A program made the translations under genes and the position numbers. From an uncultured Campylobacterales bacterium (lineage in GTDB: Bacteria > Campylobacterota > Campylobacteria > Campylobacterales > Arcobacteraceae): a stretch of 64,000 bases of DNA. Under the pieces are notes generated by a model, which saw only the letters and a program-made list of their open reading frames with translations, was not told the DNA's origin and searched no databases. Below, piece after piece: positions 32,340-42,395 of the stretch. Each line of letters begins with the position of its first letter. Position 1 is the first letter of the stretch. Where the stretch lies: the NCBI GenBank assembly GCA_947494995.1, contig CANLWY010000001.1, positions 868,001-932,000 on the forward strand. The letters run 5' to 3'.

Positions 32340-33929
32340 CTACTTTTCAAAAAACATCTTTTCAAAAGGAATCTCATATTGAGAAAGATTAAAATTAACG
32401 CCTTTTAAATTAGGTACATAAACAGTTTTTGTTCTTGAATAACTTAAAGGTATATATACACTTTGCTCATGTAAATATGTAAGAACTTGTGTATATAACT
32501 CTTGTCTTTTTTCCATATCTGGTTCTATTAAGATTTTTTTGATAGTTTTATCCATCCACTCTTTTTTAGGCATTCCTGCTTGTGCATGATAATCTCCATG
32601 TGAAGGCGTTCTCCAAGATGAAACAAAAGATTGTGGATCATATGGAAGTCCCCAAGAAAGTGAATACATTAAATCAAAGTCACCAGCTTTTTGTCTGTCA
32701 TAAAATGATTGTGATTCTTCACCAATAATCTTAAGTTCAACACCAATATTTTTAAAGTTGCTTTGTAAATACTCTCCAATAATTTTTTCTTGGGCATTAC
32801 TGGCATTGAAATATAGTGCAAGACTTAAAGCTTTTCCATCTTTGTATCTTAAATTCTCTTTTTCATTTAAAATCCATCCTGCATTTTCTAGAAGTTCATT
32901 TGCCTTATTTTCATCAAAGTTTCTAACTTCTAAATCAATATTACAATATGGAGTAGCTTTTGAAAAAAGAGCATGGGCAATTGTTTCTGAACCATTTAAA
33001 ATCCCTTTGATTAAAGCTTCTTTATTAACTGCTAGTTCTAAAGCTTTTCTTACTTGAATATCTTTTGTAAACTCTGTTTTTGAGTTTAGTAAGATTGCTC
33101 TTGAAGAGATAGGCTCACTAACAAGTGTTTGAAGATTTGCATCTTTTTTGATTGCTTCAAAAGCATTTAGATTAATCATATCTCCATCTGCTCCAAAGAT
33201 TAAATCAACTTCACCTTTTTGAAGTGATAGTAAAATAGATTGATGACTTGGAATTACCCTCCATTTAACAGATTTGATTTTTGGTTTTTCATTCCAGTAG
33301 TTTTCATTTCTATTAAATAAAGCATAGTCGTTTTTCTTGTGTTCGTCTAAAACCCAAGGTCCCGTACCACTATAACAAGCTAGTTTGTCATTTGTTTCAT
33401 TGTTTACAAAACATTTTGGTGAAACAAATCTAAGAGGTCTTGTCATAGCAAGTTCAGTAAGTGTTGGATAATAAGCATTATGCAAGTTTAATTGAAATGT
33501 ATACTTATCAATAACTTTTGTAGATTTAATCTCATTAATTAACTCTAACCAACCATGTCTTACCTTATTTCTTAAAATAGCATCAAAGTTTTGTTTTACA
33601 ACATTTGCATCAAAAACTGTTCCATCTGAAAACTTAACATCATCTCTTAAAGAAAAAGTATATGTTCTAGCTTCGTTTGTTATATCCCAACTTTTAGCTA
33701 ACCAAGGTTTGATACCATCTTTTGTATTTATGATTAAAGATTCAAACAGCATATTTTGTGCAGCCATTTCCCCTCTATATATATGAGGATTTACATCTCG
33801 TATATCTTTTGTACTCGCGAAAACCAATTGGGTTTTATTTTTTACCTCTTGTTTTTCTTCATTATTACAACCAGTTGTGATAAAAATAATTAATATCATT
33901 AGAAATAAACTAAAAATTTTTTTACTCAT
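32340..33929 (-). CDS. nikA: Nickel-binding lipoprotein NikA
   Basis: This is a 529-residue substrate-binding protein. It carries a lipobox (TTGC, Cys about 21), so it is tethered to the membrane. The sequence follows E. coli NikA closely across its length: DVNPHIYR, PWLAKSW, FSLRDDVKFSDG, RHGWLELINEI, NENYWNEKP, IGEESQSFYDRQ and RTPSHGDYHAQAG, which keeps the His equivalent to the nickel-contacting His416. It captures a Ni(II)-chelate in the periplasm for NikBCDE. It is the first gene of the leftward operon; an imperfect NikR-like site lies about 34 nt upstream. Confidence 0.9.
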   Translation of the reverse strand: MSKKIFSLFLMILIIFITTGCNNEEKQEVKNKTQLVFASTKDIRDVNPHIYRGEMAAQNMLFESLIINTKDGIKPWLAKSWDITNEARTYTFSLRDDVKFSDGTVFDANVVKQNFDAILRNKVRHGWLELINEIKSTKVIDKYTFQLNLHNAYYPTLTELAMTRPLRFVSPKCFVNNETNDKLACYSGTGPWVLDEHKKNDYALFNRNENYWNEKPKIKSVKWRVIPSHQSILLSLQKGEVDLIFGADGDMINLNAFEAIKKDANLQTLVSEPISSRAILLNSKTEFTKDIQVRKALELAVNKEALIKGILNGSETIAHALFSKATPYCNIDLEVRNFDENKANELLENAGWILNEKENLRYKDGKALSLALYFNASNAQEKIIGEYLQSNFKNIGVELKIIGEESQSFYDRQKAGDFDLMYSLSWGLPYDPQSFVSSWRTPSHGDYHAQAGMPKKEWMDKTIKKILIEPDMEKRQELYTQVLTYLHEQSVYIPLSYSRTKTVYVPNLKGVNFNLSQYEIPFEKMFFEK

Positions 33930-33962
33930 AATAGCTCCTTAAAATTATTGAAATATTGTAGT

Positions 33963-33987
33963 TATTATTTGTAAAAGTTAAATAATT
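33963..33987. promoter_or_regulatory. Possible NikR-type operator upstream of nikA
   Basis: TATTATT-N11-AATAATT resembles the TATWATT-N11-AATWATA site bound by Helicobacter NikR, with one mismatch. It begins 34 nt before the nikA start codon. The region is very AT-rich, so chance is a real alternative. Confidence 0.3.
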
Positions 33988-34310
33988 AATTTAAGTTCTT
34001 CTGTATTATTAGAACTAAATTTAAAATTTTATTTAAAGTTTTGAATTACTTTAAAAAGAAAATAGGTCGATTTTTTTAATTAAATTTTTTATATAATTTA
34101 ACTAATAGTATTTAAGTTAGTTATTAATTAATAAAAATCAAGCTTTTTAAATAGTTGTAAACGTTATACTTCTATTTTTCATAAAATATAGAATTGAACA
34201 AAAAAATTAAATTTTTTTTAAGTTACTTGCTTTTTTATGATAAAAAGTTTAATTTATAGAATTGTGAAAAATATTATTTATGATAAAAGGTAATAGGTTA
34301 GTTTTGTTCG
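33988..34310. other. AT-rich intergenic region
   Basis: About 320 bp of AT-rich sequence with no ORF, repeat or clear promoter that I can support. The interval 34399-34656 on the other side of the tRNA is similar; it holds only the promoter region of the kinase gene. Confidence 0.6.
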
Positions 34311-34398
34311 TGGTGCGAAGAAGGAGACTCGAACTCCCAAGCCCAAAATGAGCAGCAGGCCCTCAACCTACCGTGTTTACCAATTTCACCACCTTCGC
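34311..34398 (-). tRNA. tRNA-Leu (anticodon GAG), CCA encoded
   Basis: On the minus strand an 88-nt cloverleaf folds. The acceptor stem is GCGAAGG with TCTTCGC (one G-U), followed by encoded ACCA. The anticodon stem is GTAGG/CCTGC with loop TTGAGGG, giving GAG. A long class II variable arm is present, and the T arm is GGGAG-TTCGAGT-CTCCT. The long variable arm plus GAG anticodon identifies tRNA-Leu. It stands alone between the nik operon and a kinase gene. Confidence 0.95.
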
Positions 34399-34656
34399 AT
34401 TTAACAGTTAAAAAGTTATAAGAATTAAGTACATTCAATTAAAAGTTTTAATTATAATTAAAGTCTACTCAATTATAAGTATCTACTTGTTTTGCAATAT
34501 TTGCATGACTAAGTATTAAGTTGGGAATTTTACAACTTCAAGACATAAATTACGCTTAACATAAGTTTTAACTATTAGTAATATCTTTTAAATATATGAA
34601 AAGATTATAAGTTCTAAAATAGTCATATAAAAATTACATTATTATTGTAGGATAAA

Positions 34657-35787
34657 ATGAATGCTTTTGAAGAGAATAAGTTTGTCGAACTAATAAATAA
34701 AATTCCAAATGTAGCTGTTCAAGGCTACAATAAAGAACGCATTGTAATTTATTGGAATAAAGCAAGTGAGTCTATCTATGGCTATACTAAAGATGAAGCC
34801 ATAGGACAAAAACTTGAAGACTTAATTATTCCAAACTTTATGAAAGATGATGTAAAAGAAGCTATAAAAAACTGGTATGAAGCAGGTCAAGAAATACCTT
34901 CCGGTAAACTCCCTTTAAAACATAAAGATGGTTCCACCATACATGTATATTCTTCTCATGTAATGCTAAGACAAAATACTACTTCTCCTGAAATGTTCTG
35001 TATAGATGTAGATTTGAGTGCCGAAGTAAAAAAAGATGAAGAGTTGAAAAAAAAGGATGAACTCTTAGCTCATAAATCAAAAATGGCATCAATGGGAGAA
35101 ATGTTAGATAATATAGCACATCAATGGAGACAACCTTTATCTATGATTTCATGTATTGCAGCTGGGATACAGTTTGAAAATGAGTTCAATAAGTTAACTG
35201 ATAAGTACTTGAATAAATCAATTGATTCCATAGTTGATACAACTAAATATCTTTCACAAACAGTAGATGATTTTAGGGATTTTATGAAAGGAACACATGA
35301 GAAGGTAAACTTTGATCTTTTAGATAATTTAAAATTTTCATTGAAACTTTTAGATCCACAAATAAAGAAAAATAGATTAAATATAATTTTAACTACTCCC
35401 TATGAAGAGTTTAAAATAAATGGATATCCTAATGAATTAGTCCAAGTTATTATAAATATAATTAGTAATGCTAAAGATGCCTTTATTGAAAGAAGTATTG
35501 CCGAACGATATATTTTTATAAATGTAAAAAAGAAAAAAGAGATGGCAATAATTGAAATAAAAGATAATGCAGGAGGAATAAAAGAAGAGTATCTTCAAAA
35601 AATATTTGAACCTTATTTTACAACAAAAGGTGAAATTGATGGAAGTGGAATAGGCTTATATATGTCCAAAAACCTTATAACACAAAGTATGAAGGGTACA
35701 CTTAGTGTAAAAAATGAAAAGTATCTTTATGAAAATATTTCTTATGGAGGTGCAAAATTTAAAATTGAGATACCCCTAGATTTATAG
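34657..35787 (+). CDS. PAS-domain sensor histidine kinase (orphan)
   Basis: This is a 376-residue cytoplasmic kinase with no membrane helix. A PAS domain (about 10-120, with YWNKASESIYGYTKDEAIG and LKHKDGSTIHVYSS) precedes a short coiled coil. The phospho-acceptor block MLDNIAHQWRQPLSM has H155, and the HATPase domain has N-box IISNAKDAF, G1 DNAGGI and G2 GSGIGLYMSK. The HQWRQPL box is common in Campylobacterota kinases. No response regulator is adjacent, so its partner must lie elsewhere. A terminator shared with the convergent chemoreceptor follows. Confidence 0.88.
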   Translation: MNAFEENKFVELINKIPNVAVQGYNKERIVIYWNKASESIYGYTKDEAIGQKLEDLIIPNFMKDDVKEAIKNWYEAGQEIPSGKLPLKHKDGSTIHVYSSHVMLRQNTTSPEMFCIDVDLSAEVKKDEELKKKDELLAHKSKMASMGEMLDNIAHQWRQPLSMISCIAAGIQFENEFNKLTDKYLNKSIDSIVDTTKYLSQTVDDFRDFMKGTHEKVNFDLLDNLKFSLKLLDPQIKKNRLNIILTTPYEEFKINGYPNELVQVIINIISNAKDAFIERSIAERYIFINVKKKKEMAIIEIKDNAGGIKEEYLQKIFEPYFTTKGEIDGSGIGLYMSKNLITQSMKGTLSVKNEKYLYENISYGGAKFKIEIPLDL

Positions 35788-35788
35788 T

Positions 35789-35822
35789 CATAAAAAAAGG
35801 CTAGAAGAAAACTTCTAACCTT
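35789..35822. terminator. Terminator, identical copy 1 of 2 flanking the chemoreceptor gene
   Basis: A 34-bp sequence with seven A, the hairpin ggctagaag/cttctaacc (loop aaaa) and flanking A/T runs. It is base-for-base identical to 38052-38085. The stop codon of the leftward chemoreceptor gene lies inside the right arm. Confidence 0.8.
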
Positions 35823-37953
35823 GTTTATTGGATTTAAACTTTTTTTCATTTACAGTATCTAAAATCTTTTTTGCTATTTCAGATGTTTGTACAGCAATAT
35901 TTTGAGTCTCATTGGCAACAGATGCATTGTTTTGTGTTTGTTGGTCAAGTCTATTGACTACACCATTAATTTGTTCAATACTTGTTTTTTGTTCTTTAGA
36001 AGAGTCCGAAATATCTGTAATAATAGTTGTTGTTTTTGAAATATCTTTATTTAGTTTTTTATATCCTTGAATCATTTTATCTGCAATACTTTTTCCATTA
36101 TCAGTTTTTAAAGTTGCATTTTCAACTAAATCTTTTATCTCTTTTGCTGCTTCAGCAGATCTACTTGCAAGATTTCTTACTTCTTGTGCAACAACAGCAA
36201 AACCTTTTCCTGCTTCTCCTGCTGTTGCTGCTTCAACAGCAGCATTTAGTGAAAGAATATTTGTTTGAAATGCAATTTGATCAATTATTGTAATTGCTTC
36301 TGCAATTGATTGAGTTTGTTCATTTATTTCATCCATTGATACTACAGTAGAAGTTGCTAAGTCTTGACCTTGGTTGATTGCAGAAATTAATTCAAGAGAG
36401 TGATTTTCCATATCAGTTATTCTATTTGTGTTACTAATAACTGTACTTGTAATTTCTTCTAAAGCAGCAGCAGTTTCTTCTAAAGATACAGCAGTATCTT
36501 TTGATGATTCATTTAATATATCTACATTTTTTAGTAATATCTTTGCATTATCACTTAAAATTTCTCCATTGTACATATTTTCTTGAAGCATTTGATTAAT
36601 GATATTGCAAAGATTATTTAAACCTTTAGAGATATTACCATCAGCGTTTGGAATGCTATTTCTAAAATCAAGTTTTGCATACTCTTTAAGTTGTAATAAA
36701 ATAGGATTAATATCACTATTAACATTTTTATTAATTGTTTCTATCATATCATTTAATAAATCTTTTAATTCATTTAAAGATTTATTTGTGGTTGATTTAT
36801 CAACTTTTATATCAACTCTACCTTTTTTTACATGATTTACAACATCTTTAACATTGTTAATCAAATTTTTATCTTGATTTATACCTTTTGATATTAGTTC
36901 CATCTCAGTATTAATAGTCTTTGCCATATTTCCAAATTCATCATTAGTTTTTATATCAATTTTTTTAATATTCTCTTCTTCAGCTTTTAGATATTTAAAA
37001 AAGTAGTTAAAACCTTCTTCTAGTTCTTTAAGAGGAGCAAGTATTTTAAGTAAAGAGTAAAAAATAATACCAAGTATAATTGCTAATAACACAATATATA
37101 TAACTACTTCTTTAATAACTGCATCATTAACTTTTTCATAATATGAAGCTTTATCTAAATCAAGCACTAGTTTCCATTCTGTTGCATCAATTGTACTATA
37201 TGCAACTAATCTATTGCTGTTATTAGTTTCTGCATTTCCAAATGAGCTTTTTTTATCTGTTTTAATTTGAGTAAATAAAGAATCTTTTTTTTCAAATTTT
37301 TTAGGATCTTTATGAATAATAATTTTGTCATTATTATCAATTAGATAAGCTAAGCCTTTACCACCTTCAAGCTTGATTTTTAAAATAGTTTCTACAATTG
37401 TATCAATAAAAATATCAGAACCTACAACACCAATTATTTTTCCATCTTTTTTTAGAGGTGCAAATACAGATACTACAAGTTTCTTCGTAGTAAAATCAAT
37501 ATAGGGTGCGGTTACACCTCCTTTGTCTTCTTTTACTGCTTGTTTATACCAACCTCTTTGTCTTGAGTCATAGTCTATTGTTTGAGGAGTTCTTTTTTCT
37601 CCTTTTGCATTTAGGTAATTACCATTTTTTTCAACGCCAATATAAAATTGAGTAAATCCACCAGCTTTTGAAGCTATGATAAGATCTTTTACTATTGATT
37701 CATTATGAATATTAAAATTTTCGTCACTTGGAAGAACATCTCTAACTGCTTCAAGAATCTTAATCTTTGATTCTAAGTATTCATTTATAAACTTTGATGT
37801 TTGATTTGCTAAATTCAGACTTGCTTCTCTTACACTTATATCTTGTGCACTGTAATAGCTTCGTGCATTAATAAACCCTAGAATAGCAAAAGAAATAAAT
37901 GTACTAATTAGCACAAGCGCTAAAAGTTTTACTTTAATACTATTTTTATTCAT
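35815..37953 (-). CDS. Methyl-accepting chemotaxis protein with dCache sensor
   Basis: This is a 712-residue chemoreceptor. The membrane helix at 10-30 precedes a periplasmic dCache_1 domain (about 35-275, with the [12 protein letters not shown] ligand-pocket signature seen in amino-acid sensors). A second helix (about 280-300), a HAMP-like linker and a long helical region follow. The signalling hairpin has [20 protein letters not shown] with [12 protein letters not shown] after it. It should bias flagellar rotation through CheA/CheW in response to an external small molecule. The gene is a single unit flanked by identical terminator sequences. Confidence 0.93.
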   Translation of the reverse strand: MNKNSIKVKLLALVLISTFISFAILGFINARSYYSAQDISVREASLNLANQTSKFINEYLESKIKILEAVRDVLPSDENFNIHNESIVKDLIIASKAGGFTQFYIGVEKNGNYLNAKGEKRTPQTIDYDSRQRGWYKQAVKEDKGGVTAPYIDFTTKKLVVSVFAPLKKDGKIIGVVGSDIFIDTIVETILKIKLEGGKGLAYLIDNNDKIIIHKDPKKFEKKDSLFTQIKTDKKSSFGNAETNNSNRLVAYSTIDATEWKLVLDLDKASYYEKVNDAVIKEVVIYIVLLAIILGIIFYSLLKILAPLKELEEGFNYFFKYLKAEEENIKKIDIKTNDEFGNMAKTINTEMELISKGINQDKNLINNVKDVVNHVKKGRVDIKVDKSTTNKSLNELKDLLNDMIETINKNVNSDINPILLQLKEYAKLDFRNSIPNADGNISKGLNNLCNIINQMLQENMYNGEILSDNAKILLKNVDILNESSKDTAVSLEETAAALEEITSTVISNTNRITDMENHSLELISAINQGQDLATSTVVSMDEINEQTQSIAEAITIIDQIAFQTNILSLNAAVEAATAGEAGKGFAVVAQEVRNLASRSAEAAKEIKDLVENATLKTDNGKSIADKMIQGYKKLNKDISKTTTIITDISDSSKEQKTSIEQINGVVNRLDQQTQNNASVANETQNIAVQTSEIAKKILDTVNEKKFKSNKQG

Positions 37954-38051
37954 TATAAATCCTTTAAAATGTTATTTGTAAGATTAACAATCTAAAGTGA
38001 CATAAAAGGGACTTTTTAAGATAAATAATTATAAATTGGAGAAAAATTAGG

Positions 38052-38085
38052 CATAAAAAAAGGCTAGAAGAAAACTTCTAACCTT
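38052..38085 (-). terminator. Terminator, identical copy 2 of 2
   Basis: A perfect 34-bp repeat of 35789-35822. It sits about 37 nt past the atpE stop and serves as the atpE terminator on the minus strand. Confidence 0.8.
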
Positions 38086-38121
38086 TCGCTATATAATAGT
38101 AAATAGTTAACTATTTAGATC

Positions 38122-38430
38122 TTACATAAATGGGTTTGCATATAGTGCGATCATCGCAATAACTAATGCATAAATAACTTGTGCTTCGATCATCGCTAAT
38201 GCAATGAACATTGTAGTCATTAATTTTCCACCTAAACCTGGGTTTCTAGCAGTACCAGCAATAGTTGCAGCAGCAGTGTTACCCATACCAATAGCTCCAC
38301 CAAGAGCAGCAAGACCAAGACCTACACCTGCAGCAAGTACAGAGTAAGCTTTTAACGTTTCACCCGCAGCAGCGTCAGCAGCGAATGCAAAACCAGCGAA
38401 AGCTAGCATTAAAAGAACGATTTTTTTCAT
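38122..38430 (-). CDS. atpE: F0F1 ATP synthase subunit c
   Basis: This is a 102-residue proteolipid. A cleavable leader-like N-terminus (residues 1-20, ending FAADAAAG) precedes two helices joined by the polar loop ARNPGLGGK. The proton-binding acidic residue is the Glu in LAMIEAQVIYALV. GxGxGxxx-type packing (AAGVGLGLAALGGAIGMG) marks the first helix. The c-ring drives rotation for ATP synthesis. As in other Campylobacterota it is separate from the rest of the atp genes. Monocistronic, with its own terminator. Confidence 0.97.
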   Translation of the reverse strand: MKKIVLLMLAFAGFAFAADAAAGETLKAYSVLAAGVGLGLAALGGAIGMGNTAAATIAGTARNPGLGGKLMTTMFIALAMIEAQVIYALVIAMIALYANPFM

Positions 38431-38697
38431 TCTAGTATCCTTAAAAAATATTTTTTACAAAGTCTGTTCGGATAGCGTAACCACAGTAAAACTGTAGCAA
38501 TACTTACATAAATGCAAATATTTCCCTACTAGGTACCTTGTACGGCAAGAATTATACATCAAAGATCTTTAATATTTCATTAGAATCAACAAAAATTTTA
38601 GAATCATTACATAAAGTAACAAGTTTATTAAAATAACGTTAATTTCAATTTTATTGATGTATAATCAAGCCTTAACGTTAATTAAAAAAGGAATATT

Positions 38698-40860
38698 ATG
38701 AAAAAACTATTTTTGGGTTTAACCTTTTTGATTCTACTGATAATTGGTGGAGTTTATGGTTTATTATTTACAGCTCCTGGTAATTCATATGTAGCATCAA
38801 TCATTGAACAAAAAGTAAATGAGGGACAGCAAGATGTAAATATGAAAGTTAATGATTTCAAATTAACAATGAATGATATTCTATTTAACGCAACTCTTGA
38901 TGGTAATTCAACTATAAATGTTGAAGGAGATTTAAATATATTTGCTAAAAGTGTTGATTTAAAATATGATTTAAATATAAAAGATTTAGCTAAATTAGAG
39001 AACATAACAAAGCAAAAGCTAAATGGAGCTTTTTCAACAAATGGTACAGTAAAAGGGAATCAAGAACTTGCTATTGTAAAAGGTATTAGTAAAGTTGCTT
39101 CTGGAAATACAACTTATGATGTAAAACTTGTAGATTTTAAACCAAGTAATATTTTATATAGTATGAAAGATGTAAAAATTGATGAACTTCTTCATCTTCT
39201 AAATCAGCCAAAATATGCAACAGGTATTTTAGCAGTAGATGCAAATATTAAAAATGCAGATATTGCAAGTTTAGATGGGCTTGTTACAACAAAAATTACA
39301 AATGGTATTTTAAATGCAAAAGTATTAAATAAAGAGTTAAAACAAAATCCAAAAACTCCTATCTCTTTCACTGCAAATACAACTACAAATTTAGTTCCAA
39401 ATATGGCTAATACAAAAGTTGATTTTGATAGTACAATTGCTAATTTGGATGTACAAAAAGCAAATGTTAATCTAAAAACATCAGTTATAAATTCAGACTA
39501 TAAACTTTTTGTAAAAGATTTAGCAAAATTAGAAGCAATAATAAATCAAAAGTTTAATGGTTCATTTACAACAACAGGAACAGCAACAGTTAATAAAGGT
39601 GTTGTAAAAGTAAATGGAGCAGCTGATATCTTTGCAAGTGATACAAAGTATGATGTGAAAATTGAAAACTCAAAACCAGAATATGTAAATGTAATGGTAA
39701 ATAATGCAAAAATCCAAGATGTACTAAAGTTAGTAAACCAACCAAACTTTGCAAATGGTCTTATGAATATAGATGCCAAAATAAAAAGTGCAGATATAAA
39801 AAATCTTGATGGAAAAGTTATTACAACTATTTTAGAGAGTAAGGTAAATAATAAAGTAGTAAATGAACAATTTCAACAAAAACTTAAAAAGCCTATTGTT
39901 TTTAAAGGTGATATTGTAACAGACTTAGTAAAAACACAAGCTATTTCTAAAATTGATTTAAATACAACAGTTACTAATCTTGATATGGCAAAAGCAGTAT
40001 TTGATATTGAAAAAGGTGAGTTTGTAAGTGATTATACAATTAATTTTACAGACCTTGGAAAACTGTATGATTTTACACAGCAAAAGATGAGAGGGGCTGC
40101 AAAATTTACAGGAAATATAAAACAGAATCCAACTACATTAAGTGTTGATGGTAAATCATCGCTATTTGGAGGAAATATTACTTTCAATCTATTAAATGAC
40201 AATTTCAAAGCAAAAATTGATGGTGTAGAAGTTAAAAACCTTACTCATATGTTATATTATCCAGAGATTTTTACTTCTAAGTCTAATATCGATGTAGATT
40301 ATAACTTAGCAACAAAAATTGGTAAAGTTGGTGGTAATTTATTAAATGGACAGTTTGTAAAGAACCAATATTCAGATATTATTAATACTTTTGCTCAATT
40401 TGATCTTACAAAAGAAGTTTACGAAAAAGTTGAAATCAAAAGTGATATGAAACAAGATATTATAAATACAGTTGTGGATATGACAAGTAAACACACTACT
40501 ATTAAAGTTCCAAGTTCTATTTTAAATACAAAGAAAAATTCTGTAAATGCTCTAGTTCAAGCAAAAATTTTAAAATATGCTTTTGATACAAAAATAAGTG
40601 GAAGCTTATCGAACCCAAAAGTAAAAGTTGACACAAAAGCATTTTTAAATAGTAAATATGGGAAAAAAGTAAAAGAAAAGACTGATAAGTTAAAGAATAA
40701 ATTAAAAGATAAATTAGGAGAAGATTTAAAATTAGATGGTTTAAAACTTGATAAACTATTTAATGAAGCTCCAAAAGACCCTAAAGATACAGCAACTGCA
40801 AGTGCAAAACCTACAAATGCTGAAATAGCAGCAGCTTTTAAAAAAATGTTTGGAGAGTAA
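38698..40860 (+). CDS. AsmA-like membrane-anchored protein with internal repeats
   Basis: This is a 720-residue protein with one N-terminal signal-anchor helix (about 4-24). The rest is extracytoplasmic and beta-rich. Three related blocks of about 185 residues (roughly 70-260, 260-440 and 440-570) each contain DYxLxxxDLxKLxxxxxQKxxGxxxxxG followed by LLNQPxxAxG-type segments. The C-terminal region resembles the AsmA_2 end (SLSNPKVKVDTKAFL). AsmA/TamB-type proteins work at the inner membrane in lipid or outer-membrane protein transport. Assignment to this superfamily is by layout, so moderate. Confidence 0.6.
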   Translation: MKKLFLGLTFLILLIIGGVYGLLFTAPGNSYVASIIEQKVNEGQQDVNMKVNDFKLTMNDILFNATLDGNSTINVEGDLNIFAKSVDLKYDLNIKDLAKLENITKQKLNGAFSTNGTVKGNQELAIVKGISKVASGNTTYDVKLVDFKPSNILYSMKDVKIDELLHLLNQPKYATGILAVDANIKNADIASLDGLVTTKITNGILNAKVLNKELKQNPKTPISFTANTTTNLVPNMANTKVDFDSTIANLDVQKANVNLKTSVINSDYKLFVKDLAKLEAIINQKFNGSFTTTGTATVNKGVVKVNGAADIFASDTKYDVKIENSKPEYVNVMVNNAKIQDVLKLVNQPNFANGLMNIDAKIKSADIKNLDGKVITTILESKVNNKVVNEQFQQKLKKPIVFKGDIVTDLVKTQAISKIDLNTTVTNLDMAKAVFDIEKGEFVSDYTINFTDLGKLYDFTQQKMRGAAKFTGNIKQNPTTLSVDGKSSLFGGNITFNLLNDNFKAKIDGVEVKNLTHMLYYPEIFTSKSNIDVDYNLATKIGKVGGNLLNGQFVKNQYSDIINTFAQFDLTKEVYEKVEIKSDMKQDIINTVVDMTSKHTTIKVPSSILNTKKNSVNALVQAKILKYAFDTKISGSLSNPKVKVDTKAFLNSKYGKKVKEKTDKLKNKLKDKLGEDLKLDGLKLDKLFNEAPKDPKDTATASAKPTNAEIAAAFKKMFGE

Positions 40861-40866
40861 AATATA

Positions 40867-40895
40867 AGAGGCTTTTATTTAGCCTCTATATTTTT
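40867..40895. terminator. Terminator between AsmA-like and rhodanese genes
   Basis: The hairpin AGAGGCT/AGCCTCT with a TTTATTT loop is followed by ATATTTTTT. It overlaps the last codons of the convergent rhodanese gene and serves both directions. Confidence 0.7.
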
Positions 40896-41576
40896 TGTTA
40901 AAGTTAAAGATACTCCAACCCAAGAAGCAATACCACCTCTATACCACATGATTTTTTCTTTTGGATAACCAATTTTTACTAGATGTTTTATAGCTCTTGG
41001 TGATTGTGCACACCATGAACCATTGCAAAAAAAGATTGCAGTTTTTGCATTTGAAAAATCATATTTGTTTTTTCCTAATAGTTTTACTCCTAAAAGCTTA
41101 TATGCTCTGTTATACTCTTCTTCAAAATCTTCATCAAACTCTAATTCATTGTAAGGAATATTTACAGAGCTTGGGATTGTCCCATAGTTAAACCAAGAAG
41201 AGGTTCTACTATCAACTAAAATATATTTATTTGGATTTTTTGATGAATTATTTGCGATGAAATCTAAAACTTCAAGTTCAGCAACAGTAGATATTCCTGC
41301 TTTTAATTTAAGAGGTTGTATAACCCCTTTTGTAACAATAAATGTTTTTTTGCATTTGTTATTAATATTTGAGGAAGCTAGATTTTCAGACTGGAAGTTT
41401 TCAGCAGTTATAGCAATATCTAGGCAAACTGCATCCTCTTCTCTTTGTATAGTTATTAACTCTTTTTTATCATTGGAATATGTATGTGTTACCTCTACTC
41501 CTGAAATAGGAAGCATAATAGGGTTTATAGCATAAACTAAAACTGCTGATAAAAAAAGTAGAATTGTGGTCTTCAT
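40875..41576 (-). CDS. Periplasmic rhodanese-like protein
   Basis: This is a 233-residue protein with a signal peptide (about 1-16). The C-terminal half is a rhodanese domain: VDSRTSSWFNYGTIPSSVNI (about 130-150), then the catalytic Cys in FFCNGSWCAQSPRAI (about 185-200) and WYRGGIASW near the end. The first half has no clear family and two Cys that may pair. It may handle sulfane sulphur in the periplasm. It is a single gene, divergent from an SDR gene. Confidence 0.85.
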   Translation of the reverse strand: MKTTILLFLSAVLVYAINPIMLPISGVEVTHTYSNDKKELITIQREEDAVCLDIAITAENFQSENLASSNINNKCKKTFIVTKGVIQPLKLKAGISTVAELEVLDFIANNSSKNPNKYILVDSRTSSWFNYGTIPSSVNIPYNELEFDEDFEEEYNRAYKLLGVKLLGKNKYDFSNAKTAIFFCNGSWCAQSPRAIKHLVKIGYPKEKIMWYRGGIASWVGVSLTLTKNIEAK

Positions 41577-41674
41577 AGAATCTCCTTAAAAGATAATAAG
41601 ATACAATACAAAAAAAATCATAAAATCATCATATAATTTCAGATATAATTTTAAAAACATGAAGGAGAAGTTAT

Positions 41675-42379
41675 ATGTTAAATAGAGTATTAATAACAGG
41701 CGGAAATAAAGGAATAGGCTTAGAAGTAGTAAAAAAATTCCTTGATGTCAATTATGATGTAATTGTAGTAGCAAGAGATTTTTCTTCTTTTCCTTTTAAA
41801 GATAATAAAAAAGTTACGATTATTGAGTATGATTTATCAAATATTGAAGACTTACCAAACCTTGTAAAACAAGTAGGGGAAATAGATATCTTGATTAACA
41901 ATGCTGGATATATGCAACCAAAATACACTTATGATAACTATCCGAAGGAAGCAAAAGAACATATTATGAATGTGGACTTACACTCTCCTGTTGAACTTAT
42001 AACTCTATTTTCAGAAGGAATGAAAGAGAGGGCTTATGGAAGGATTGTAAATACAGCTTCAATAGCAGGTCAAATTGGACATCCCGATATTTGGTATGGA
42101 ATTGCAAAGGCAGGTTTAATAAATGCTACAAAGATTTTTGCAAAAATATTAGGAAGTCATGGAATTACAGTGAACTGTATTGCTCCAAGTCCTGTTGAAA
42201 CTGATATGCAAAAAGATAACTCAGAAGAGAGAAAACGTGAATTTAAAAAGATGGTTCCTTCTGGAAGATTTGCAGAAGCAGATGAAGCTGCAGAGGTAAT
42301 TTTTTGGTTAGCTACAGATTGTCCAGAGTACGTAAATGGTACTACAATGGATTTTAATAATGGATCTTATGTAAGATAG
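41675..42379 (+). CDS. Short-chain dehydrogenase/reductase
   Basis: This is a 234-residue SDR. The dinucleotide-binding TGGNKGIG (about 8-15), the NNAG motif (about 77-80), catalytic Ser in NTASIAG and YxxxK in WYGIAKAG (about 142-149) are complete. The C-terminal substrate region ends NGTTMDFNNGSYVR, which resembles FabG-like oxidoreductases. The substrate is unknown. It is monocistronic with a terminator shared with the convergent gene. Confidence 0.9.
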   Translation: MLNRVLITGGNKGIGLEVVKKFLDVNYDVIVVARDFSSFPFKDNKKVTIIEYDLSNIEDLPNLVKQVGEIDILINNAGYMQPKYTYDNYPKEAKEHIMNVDLHSPVELITLFSEGMKERAYGRIVNTASIAGQIGHPDIWYGIAKAGLINATKIFAKILGSHGITVNCIAPSPVETDMQKDNSEERKREFKKMVPSGRFAEADEAAEVIFWLATDCPEYVNGTTMDFNNGSYVR

Positions 42380-42395
42380 GCTTTTGCCTATCTTA
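42372..42395. terminator. Bidirectional terminator between the SDR and OB-fold genes
   Basis: A perfect 10-bp hairpin, taagataggc/gcctatctta with a TTTT loop. It starts inside the last codons of the SDR gene and ends 3 bases into the convergent gene. Confidence 0.8.

Noticed and set aside
36027-36293. Leu/Gln-rich open frame opposite the chemoreceptor gene
   Set aside because: It is the antisense shadow of the conserved signalling domain of the chemoreceptor; codon pattern follows the other strand.
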